This document shows positions 5,563-11,660 of a stretch of DNA of 11,660 nucleotides, in pieces. The DNA lies in contig CANONE010000062.1 of NCBI GenBank assembly GCA_947567585.1, positions 1 to 11,660 on the forward strand. Direction: 5' to 3'. The translations under genes and the position numbers were made by a program. Every line of letters begins with the position of its first letter. The first letter of the stretch is position 1. The notes under the pieces are model-generated. The model was given only the letters and a program-made list of their open reading frames with translations. It did not search any database and was not told where the DNA came from. This DNA comes from an uncultured Clostridia bacterium (GTDB lineage: Bacteria > Bacillota > Clostridia > Oscillospirales > Acutalibacteraceae).

Positions 5563-7188
5563 ATGTTTGATATAGCGCGGTTCAAAGAGATAGCGGCGGC
5601 ATATAAGCGGGACTTTGTTTCTACGCAGTGGGAAAACGAGAAGTACAAATGGGAAGCGGTGAAATGGTTTCAGGACCACTGGGACGTGAATGCGCCGGAT
5701 TTTCCGGAAATGCTAAACCGCTCCTTAGACAGAACATTCAACTTGCTGGCGTCCGCCAACCATTTTCCGAAAGGAATGATTGTGGGGCTCGCCAGATCCG
5801 CTCCGGAGGAGGTTCGCGCCATGTTCCTTGCCTTATTCAATGAAGGCGAGGACCTGTTTCAACGCATGAGCGCCTTTAAAATGCGGGCCTCGGTTTTATT
5901 GGAAAAGTATGGCAACGGGGCCGCGCAGCATTACCAGAACGAAAACGCGGTCAGCACCTATCTCTGGCTGCGGTATCCGGACAAGTACTATATCTACAGA
6001 TTTGCCGAAGCAAGGGCGGTAGCCAGCGTGCTGGATGAGGAATGCCAGTTTAAAAGGGGCGCTTATGCGGAAAATATCCGCAGCTTCTTGCTCCTATATG
6101 ATGAAATCTGCGAGGCGGTCAAAGAAGACCCCGGACTTGTGAGCCTGTTTCAGTCGCAGCTGACGGAAGCCTGCTATCCCGACCCGGAAAGAAAAACCCT
6201 GGCCATGGATATTGGATTCTATATCAACCGGTACCTTTTACAGAAGGATGCGGCCGCCGGGCCCGTGAAATGGCCGGACGAAATGCCGGATGCCCAGGCA
6301 GCCTCCAGCCAGGAGGAGCCGCCCCAGGCTTGTGCCAGAGCCTATACAAAGGAAGACTTTCTCAAGGAAGTCTATATGACGGGGAGGAGCTACGAAAACC
6401 TTACGGCGGTTCTCCGGAACAAGAAAAACCTCATTCTTCAAGGAGCTCCCGGCGTCGGCAAAACCTTTGCGGCCAGACGGCTGGCATGGGCCATGATGGG
6501 CGAACAGGACGATAGCCGGGTGGAGCTTGTACAGTTCCACCAGAGCTACTCCTATGAAGACTTCATCATGGGATATAAGCCGGTTGAGGATGGCTTTCAG
6601 CTGAAATATGGCATTTTCTACCGCTTTTGCCAGAAAGCCGCCAACCAGCCGGATCGGGATTTTTTCTTTATCATTGATGAAATCAACCGGGGCAATCTCA
6701 GCAAAATCTTCGGAGAGCTGCTGATGCTCATTGAAAAGGACTATAGAGGCCAAAAGGCAACGCTGGCCTATAACGGCCTTGCTTTCTCCGTGCCCAAAAA
6801 CCTCTATATCATCGGCATGATGAACACGGCCGACCGCAGCCTTGCCATGATCGACTATGCCCTGCGCCGCCGGTTCAGCTTCTTTGAGATGGAGCCTGGT
6901 TTTGACTCCCAGGGTTTTATGCGGTATCAGGACAGCCTGAACAGCGAAACGCTGAACGAGCTGATTTCAAAAATCAAGGACCTAAACCGCGAGATCTCGC
7001 TGGACAAGGCGCTGGGCAAGGGATTCTGCATTGGGCACAGCTATTTCTGCGGCCAGGATACCTGCACGGCGGAATGGCTGCATTCCATTGTGGACTACGA
7101 TATTCTCCCCATGTTGGGCGAGTATTGGTTTGACGACGCGGCGAAACTCCGGCGCTGGGAGAATATATTGCAGGGTGTATTTCAATGA
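5563..7188 (+). CDS. mcrB: McrB-like AAA+ GTPase subunit of a type IV (modification-dependent) restriction system
   Basis: A 541-residue protein. Residues about 1-235 form an N-terminal domain (KWEAVKWFQDHW, HYQNENAVSTYLWLRYPDKYY) seen in front of McrB-type motors. I assume it reads the DNA target but cannot name the modification. A Pro/Glu linker (about 240-265) follows. The motor domain has Walker A GAPGVGKT (294-301), Walker B FFFIIDEINR (367-376, Asp372/Glu373), the McrB signature MNTADRS (420-426) and an Arg-rich YALRRRF segment (about 432-438) as likely arginine finger and sensor. McrB proteins form GTP-driven hexamers that move DNA and activate the McrC nuclease. The ATG follows AGGAGA by about 7 bases. 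The stop overlaps the mcrC start (ATGA), so the two are co-translated. All motor motifs are intact. Confidence 0.93.
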   Translation: MFDIARFKEIAAAYKRDFVSTQWENEKYKWEAVKWFQDHWDVNAPDFPEMLNRSLDRTFNLLASANHFPKGMIVGLARSAPEEVRAMFLALFNEGEDLFQRMSAFKMRASVLLEKYGNGAAQHYQNENAVSTYLWLRYPDKYYIYRFAEARAVASVLDEECQFKRGAYAENIRSFLLLYDEICEAVKEDPGLVSLFQSQLTEACYPDPERKTLAMDIGFYINRYLLQKDAAAGPVKWPDEMPDAQAASSQEEPPQACARAYTKEDFLKEVYMTGRSYENLTAVLRNKKNLILQGAPGVGKTFAARRLAWAMMGEQDDSRVELVQFHQSYSYEDFIMGYKPVEDGFQLKYGIFYRFCQKAANQPDRDFFFIIDEINRGNLSKIFGELLMLIEKDYRGQKATLAYNGLAFSVPKNLYIIGMMNTADRSLAMIDYALRRRFSFFEMEPGFDSQGFMRYQDSLNSETLNELISKIKDLNREISLDKALGKGFCIGHSYFCGQDTCTAEWLHSIVDYDILPMLGEYWFDDAAKLRRWENILQGVFQ

Positions 7189-8291
7189 CTAAGGATAAGA
7201 GCATCTTTATAAAGAATATATATTATATGCTCTCCTATGCCTTTTCCGCGCTGGATCAAGGAGGGTATGAGGATGTTCTGACCGAAGAATTCCAGAACAT
7301 ACACAATCTTTTTGCCGCGATTCTTGCTAAGGGCATCGGCCGCCAGCTAAAGCAGGGTCTATATAGGGAGTATCAGACCCGGAAAGAGGACGCCGCCGTG
7401 GTTCGGGGCAAAATCGATATGCCGGGCGCCATGCGCCATGCCCTGGCAAGAAAGCGGATGGTAGCGTGTGAATACGGCGAACTCTCTGAAAACAATCTAT
7501 TAAACCAGATTCTGAAAACAACGGTTCTGCTTTTGCTCCGGCATGGGGATGTGGACCAAGAGAGTAAAAGCGAACTGAAAAAGGAGATGCTCTTTTTCTC
7601 CGGCGTGGACGTTCTGGACCCCAACGCCATCCCGTGGCGGTCCGTTGGGTTTCATAGGAACAACAACGCCTACCGTATGCTGGTCAGCCTGTGCCAGCTG
7701 ATTGTGGAGGGGATGCTGCTGACCACGGATCGTGGAGAATACCGGCTGGCCTCCTTTATAGACAGCCAGCGCATGGACCGCCTATATGAAAAGTTCATCC
7801 TCGAATATTATGTCAAGGAGTGCCCCCAGGTAACCGCCGCAGCCTCGCAGATCCCCTGGGCTCTGGATGACGGCGCCGGCGCCATGCTGCCGGTGATGCA
7901 AAGCGACATTACGCTGTCTAGGGGGGACCAGGTCCTTATTATAGACGCCAAGTATTACACGCGCACCACGCAGGCGCGGTATGATGTTCATACCCTCCAC
8001 TCCGGAAACCTGTATCAGATTTTTACTTATGTCAAAAATAAAGACAGGGATTTTGGGAGCCGGCCCCACCGGGTTTCAGGTATGCTCCTGTATGCCGCCA
8101 CAGAGGAAGCGGTCCAGCCGGACTGCGTTTATCAGATGAGCGGGAACCAGATTACCGTAAAGACGCTGGACCTGAACTGTGAATTCCCGCAAATCGCGGC
8201 GCAGCTGCGGGCAATTGTGAGGGACCACTTCGGAAACGCGTGTGAAGAAGGGCGGGCGGCAAACGAAAGCCTGGGTGGGTTCGAGGATTGA
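7185..8291 (+). CDS. mcrC: McrC-like nuclease subunit of a type IV restriction system
   Basis: A 368-residue protein translated from the ATG that overlaps the mcrB stop by four bases. The N-terminal half (IKNIYYMLSYAF, VVRGKIDMPGAM, ELSENNLLNQILK) is the McrC-type domain that contacts the McrB ring. The C-terminal half holds the PD-(D/E)xK nuclease core: SDIT (Asp241), then VLIIDAKYY (Asp254, Lys256), then NLYQIFTYV with the helical Gln common in this fold. McrC alone does not cut DNA. It cleaves when the McrB GTPase brings complexes together on modified DNA. Catalytic residues appear intact and length is normal. With mcrB it forms a two-gene defence operon with no methyltransferase beside it, as expected for type IV systems. 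Confidence 0.92.
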   Translation: MTKDKSIFIKNIYYMLSYAFSALDQGGYEDVLTEEFQNIHNLFAAILAKGIGRQLKQGLYREYQTRKEDAAVVRGKIDMPGAMRHALARKRMVACEYGELSENNLLNQILKTTVLLLLRHGDVDQESKSELKKEMLFFSGVDVLDPNAIPWRSVGFHRNNNAYRMLVSLCQLIVEGMLLTTDRGEYRLASFIDSQRMDRLYEKFILEYYVKECPQVTAAASQIPWALDDGAGAMLPVMQSDITLSRGDQVLIIDAKYYTRTTQARYDVHTLHSGNLYQIFTYVKNKDRDFGSRPHRVSGMLLYAATEEAVQPDCVYQMSGNQITVKTLDLNCEFPQIAAQLRAIVRDHFGNACEEGRAANESLGGFED

Positions 8292-8314
8292 GCGCGGCAG
8301 AAGCTTTACAAGAG

Positions 8315-8356
8315 AAGGCCAGCCTGACTCTTTGCCAGACTGGCCTTTCGATTTTT
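8315..8356 (+). terminator. Intrinsic terminator of the mcrBC operon
   Basis: AAGGCCAG (8315-8322) pairs with CTGGCCTT (8340-8347), with an inner CTG/CAG extension, followed by a T run at 8352-8356. It lies 24 bases after the mcrC stop. On the minus strand it has no clear U-run, so it is a weaker end for the convergent MgtC gene. Confidence 0.85.
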
Positions 8357-8366
8357 CAAACAAGCC

Positions 8367-9038
8367 CTAATCGATGGATATGATTTCTGGGTTCTCCGCC
8401 ATCCATACCAGTAATTCCTCCAGCCGGCAGTCCTTGGAAAATACTACATAGAGCGTGGCCACCAAATCGCCGCTTCTTTCCAGCTTAAAATGCATGGTTG
8501 TTACCCGCGCGTCTATGCCGGACAGGATTTTCGCTATCCGTTTTCCAGGGTCCGCCTCTTCTTTTAGCCGAAAGCGGACCCGGCCCCCGCTGTTCAAGCT
8601 CCGTATTTTCAGATTTCTGTGAAAGAGGTACTGGGCGCCCAGCAATATTACAGTGCAGCCGGCCCCCAGCCACCACATTCCCGCGCCTATCGCCATGCCG
8701 ATGCCCAAAGTGGCCCATATGCCGGCGGAAGTAGTAACGCCGCTGATGCTGTTTTTTCGGTTCAGGATAATGCCCGCCTCCAGGAATCCAATGCCTGTGA
8801 CAACGCTTGCCGCCACACGAGAGGCGTCCACTGAGACGCTTTCCCTAGCGGTTACGTCGAAGAAACCGTATTTTGAGATGACTACCATTAAAGCGGCGGC
8901 CATGGCAACGATGGTGTGGGTGCGTATGCCTGCCAGCTTCATTCTGGCCTCGCGTTCATATCCAATGAGCAGTCCGCACAGGGCGACGCCCAGCACCCGC
9001 AAAAGATAGTCTCCTTGCTCTAAAATGTATTCCGTCAT
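8367..9038 (-). CDS. MgtC/SapB-family membrane protein
   Basis: A 223-residue protein when started at ATG 9038 (MTEYILEQGDYLLRVLGVAL). An upstream in-frame ATG at 9125 would add 29 basic, non-conserved residues and lacks an SD. AAAGGAG lies 12 bases before 9038, a slightly long gap. Residues 1-140 give four to five membrane helices with the family landmarks GLLIGYERE, RTHTIVAMAAAL, GIGFLEAG and ISGVTTSAGIW. Residues about 145-223 form a soluble ACT-like C-terminal domain. MgtC proteins are linked to growth under low Mg2+ and, in pathogens, to modulation of the F1Fo ATP synthase. The exact role here is unknown. The usual GIGFLGAG motif reads GIGFLEAG, a Gly-to-Glu change in a membrane segment. 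It follows the damaged GH92 gene by 156 bases. Confidence 0.9.
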   Translation of the reverse strand: MTEYILEQGDYLLRVLGVALCGLLIGYEREARMKLAGIRTHTIVAMAAALMVVISKYGFFDVTARESVSVDASRVAASVVTGIGFLEAGIILNRKNSISGVTTSAGIWATLGIGMAIGAGMWWLGAGCTVILLGAQYLFHRNLKIRSLNSGGRVRFRLKEEADPGKRIAKILSGIDARVTTMHFKLERSGDLVATLYVVFSKDCRLEELLVWMAENPEIISID

Positions 9039-9064
9039 ATTACGCAGCCGCTCCTTTCCACTAT

Positions 9065-9103
9065 GCCGCCGGACCTTGCGGGAAGGAAAAGAGGTCTCCC
9101 GGC
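9065..9103 (-). promoter_or_regulatory. Hairpin in the leader of the MgtC-family gene
   Basis: On the minus strand GCCG (9103-9100) and GACCT (9096-9092) pair with AGGTC (9076-9072) and CGGC (9068-9065), separated by a small internal loop. The stem lies just upstream of the AAAGGAG ribosome binding site. MgtC genes in some bacteria have Mg2+-responsive leaders, but I do not recognise an M-box or other known class, so this is only a candidate. No clear promoter was found in 9039-9194. Confidence 0.25.
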
Positions 9104-9194
9104 AGCGCGGTTGAAATTCATGCATTTTGGTGATAAAGCGCGGGTTTGATAGGCGCTAAGGACATGCGGCGGGCTGGTATTCCCCGCGACGGCG

Positions 9195-10817
9195 TCACCA
9201 GTCCCGAGGCCGTTTGCCCATTTGCAGTTCCAATGTTCCGCCCCTTGTAATTTCCTGGTGGGAAAGAAACGGCCGTGTGAGTTTTTCACCGTTCAGCCGG
9301 GCCTCCTGGATGTACCGAAGGCCCTCTGCGGCGCCTGGGGCTTTTATGGTGAAGCGGGACCCGCCGGACGCCGGGATTTCGATTTGATCAAAAAGCGGGG
9401 TCCCTAAAGCGTACTCAGGTTTGCCGGGGCATACAGGGTAAAAGCCCATGGCGGAGAACACGAAGAAGCTGGACATGGCCCCCCCGTCCTCATCCCCGCA
9501 GATGCCGGTGGGAGAATCGCTAAACCAAATATCCATTAAATCCCGCAGGCGCTTTTGCGCTTTCCAGGGCTTTTTGCAATAGTTGTATAGATACGGGATA
9601 TGAAAGGAAGGCTCGTTTCCCATGGCAAACTGGCCCATAAGCCCGGTAGCGTCGGCATACTGGTTGAAATATCCGTATTTATGCACATTCCTTCCGTTTA
9701 CCCGCACGCCCTCGGTAAAGAGCCGGTCCAGGCGGTCCTCCATGGCTTGGTCCCCTCCAAGCAGGTTTTTGAGCCCCTCCACATCGTGAAACACCGACCA
9801 GGTATACACGTAGGTGTTGTTTTCCGTAAAATAGTCCCGGCCGCCTTTGCCGCCGCTCCACATGGGATCAAACGGGATCCATTCCCCATTCTGATCTCTG
9901 GGAGCCATAAACCTGGTATCCGGGTTATATACGTTCTTCCAATAATCCGCCCGGCGCAGGAACAGAGCCTGGTCCTCCTTTTTTCCCAGCGCCGCCGCAA
10001 GCTGGGCGGCGCACCAGTCGTCATAGCTGTGCTCCAGTGTAACGGACACGGACTGTCTGCGCTCCCGCTGGTGTACCAGATCAATCCATTCTTTCTGTCC
10101 TGGATGCAGGGCGGGGAAGAATCCCCTTTCCTGGTAGCATGTTTCCAGCTCTGTCAAGCCGGCTCCACATACCCAGGGCAGCATGCTTTGCTCCATTGCG
10201 TTTTTGCGAATGCCTTCATAGGCGGTGGCATAGTCCGCTTGCAGCCCTTTCGCATAGGCGTCGGCAAATACCGCCGCGGCGTGAAAGCCGATCATCACCG
10301 GGAGATCGCCTCCGACGTTGGGGCAGGAGGGCATGAGCCCGCTTTGGCGGTACATGAGATTATAGCTTTCCAAAATGTCCTGCTGCCGGCCGGGCTCCAG
10401 CAAAAGCTGAAGGGGATGCATACAGCGGAATGTATCCCATATATGGTCGTTGGTATAAAAGAAACTGCCTTTGTGGACCCGGTTATCATAGGCGCTGAAA
10501 TATTCCCCGTATTCTCCATAGTTCACCATACGCTGAAAGGACCGGTATAATGCGGTATAGAAGGTGCGAAGCTGCCCCTCGCGGCCTCCGGTAACGCGGA
10601 CGAGCCCTAGCTGGCGGTTCCAGATTTCCTTTGCCCGGGTCCACAGGCTTTGAAAACTGTTTCCCGCCAATTCCTTTTGAAAAATTTCGCCGGCCTTGTT
10701 AAACGAGACAAAGGACAGCGCGCCGGACAGCACAAAGGAGGAACGCTGCGGGGAAAGAATCAGGCAGTCTTTCCGGCTTTGCGACAGCTCAAAGGGGCAA
10801 TCCAGGTGGAGGCGCAA
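9195..10817 (-). pseudogene. GH92 family alpha-mannosidase, N-terminally truncated
   Basis: About 540 residues can be read, against roughly 700-760 for intact GH92 enzymes. These are Ca2+-dependent exo-alpha-mannosidases that trim mannose from N-glycans or mannans. The (alpha/alpha)6 catalytic domain is present and well conserved: RTFYTALYR, TNDHIWDTFR, SYDDWCAAQLA, GNEPS (400-404, with Glu402 at the position assigned as general acid in this family) and GDEDGG (441-446, the conserved acidic catalytic motif). The N-terminal beta-sandwich domain, which completes the active site, is missing. Homology starts near GALSFVSFNKA and can be read back to about 10830. No ATG or SD precedes it. The only start is a TTG at 10817 inside the 3' end of the permease gene. 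It is probably inactive here, cut by a deletion that also hit the permease. Confidence 0.85.
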
Positions 10818-11617
10818 ATATTCATGCTCAAATAGATGATCAGTACGGGTATAGTTGAAATGATCATTAAAACATATTTCACCAGCTCAGAAATTCTGGC
10901 TTGCTGGGCGATGAAATCCATCTCCTCGGCGGTAACTGTCAGGTAGTCGCTGACGTCGGACATGATCAGGATCTCCCGCAGAAAGACCTGCAAAGGAAAG
11001 ATGTCGCGGTTATTTAAGTATATCATTGCGTTAAAATAGCTGTTCCAGTGGCCGATCCCATAGAATAAGGCCATGACGGCGATAATGGGAGTCGCCAAAG
11101 GCAGGATGATTTTGACGAAGACGCCGATCTGCCCACAGCCGTCAATGGCGGCGGCAGATTCTAACTCCCGAAAATCCGGGTTGGAGAAAAACGACCTGGA
11201 GATAAAAAGGTTGTAGGCAGACACAGCTCCAGGCAGGAGCATAACCCAAACGGTATCCAAAAGGTGCAGGTTCTTCATCAATAGGTAATTGGGAATCAGG
11301 CCGCCGTTAAAAAACATGGTGAAGATAAATACCAGCGTAATGTACCGGTTGCCCAACAGGTCGGCGTGGGCCAGGGCGTAGGCGGCAGGTATAGTAACGG
11401 CCAGATTCAGTAAGGTGCCAAAAAACGTATATAAGATGGTGTTGCGGTATCCGATCCAGATTTCCCCGTTTTTGAAGACCCTGGCATATCCTTCAAACGT
11501 AATCTGCTTTGGGATAAGCAGCATCTCTCCCATGTTAATGACGTCCGGTTCGCTGATGGACGCGCTGAGAATGAACATCAGGGGATACACAATAATAACA
11601 AAGAGGACCAGCATCAT
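10760..11617 (-). CDS. Carbohydrate ABC transporter permease (LplC/YtcP type), C-terminus replaced
   Basis: This is one of the two membrane subunits of a CUT1-type sugar importer, working with a binding protein, a partner permease and an ATPase. The readable protein has 285 residues. It shows the first membrane helix with IVYPLMFILSASISEP, the family segment LLIPKQITFEGYARVF, and TMFFNGGLIPNYLL. The EAA loop reads ELESAAAIDGCGQIGVFVKI followed by ILP, the contact site for the ATPase. Up to IPVLIIY (Tyr codon 10834-10832) it follows the family. The normal ending (PF-x-QKYF...GSIKG-like) is replaced by 23 unrelated residues read from out-of-frame GH92 DNA. The N-terminus is also about 15 residues short. 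The ATG at 11617 has AAAGGAG 9 bases upstream and an in-frame stop at 11635-11633. It may be non-functional. Confidence 0.85.
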   Translation of the reverse strand: MMLVLFVIIVYPLMFILSASISEPDVINMGEMLLIPKQITFEGYARVFKNGEIWIGYRNTILYTFFGTLLNLAVTIPAAYALAHADLLGNRYITLVFIFTMFFNGGLIPNYLLMKNLHLLDTVWVMLLPGAVSAYNLFISRSFFSNPDFRELESAAAIDGCGQIGVFVKIILPLATPIIAVMALFYGIGHWNSYFNAMIYLNNRDIFPLQVFLREILIMSDVSDYLTVTAEEMDFIAQQARISELVKYVLMIISTIPVLIIYLSMNICASTWIAPLSCRKAGKTA

Positions 11618-11660
11618 GCGCCTTTCTCCTTTTCATACATCCTGCGAAGCATACTTCTCG
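11614..11660 (-). CDS. Possible 3' end of an upstream gene (or displaced N-terminus of the permease)
   Basis: In one minus-strand frame the last residues read RSMLRRMYEKEKGA, then a TGA at 11616-11614 that overlaps the permease ATG in an ATGA arrangement typical of translational coupling. It could be the end of the partner permease gene, or the original basic N-terminus of the LplC-type permease put out of frame by a small indel. A second frame ends in EKYASQDV at a TGA at 11635-11633 and is an alternative. With 47 bases this cannot be decided. Confidence 0.3.
   Translation of the reverse strand, partial: RSMLRRMYEKEKGA

Noticed and set aside
9600..10550. 316-codon plus-strand open frame
   Set aside because: It is antisense to the conserved GH92 catalytic domain and has no supporting start signals.

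Overview
The window looks like chromosomal DNA from a GC-rich gut-type Clostridia member, probably of the Oscillospiraceae. I infer this from the gene families (an LplC/YtcP-type sugar permease next to a GH92 mannosidase, a DinF-type MATE pump with an XRE regulator, an SprA-related metalloprotease), strong AGGAGG-like ribosome binding sites and Gram-positive secretion signals. No rRNA, tRNA, CRISPR array or insertion sequence was seen.

Layout. (1) 1-1840, minus: 5' part of a large secreted Thr-rich surface protein that runs off the left edge. Its signal peptide and the rest are in different frames. (2) 1920-2130, minus: two tandem cyclic-di-GMP-I (GEMM) riboswitch aptamers in its leader, which appear to be the most interesting feature here. 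They tie the surface protein to the c-di-GMP motile/sessile switch. (3) 2131-2727: leader and AT-rich intergenic DNA with several hairpins. (4) 2728-4534, plus: an XRE regulator and a MATE efflux pump with palindromic promoter sites, closed by a bidirectional terminator. (5) 4616-5386, minus: an SprA-related putative zinc metalloprotease. (6) 5563-8291, plus: an overlapping mcrB-mcrC pair, a type IV restriction system aimed at modified DNA, divergently transcribed from the protease gene and ended by a strong terminator. (7) 8367-9038, minus: an MgtC/SapB membrane protein. (8) 9195-11617, minus: a carbohydrate ABC permease and a GH92 alpha-mannosidase, both damaged at one junction. The permease loses its C-terminus and the mannosidase loses its N-terminal domain, as expected from an internal deletion or misassembly.

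How they fit together. The surface protein is a riboswitch-controlled adhesin-like unit. The XRE/MATE pair looks like a regulated export locus. McrBC is a self-contained defence operon. The right end is the remnant of a mannoside uptake and degradation operon. The frameshift in the surface protein and the deletion in the sugar operon mean this copy is either decaying or contains assembly errors, and this should be settled before functional claims are made.
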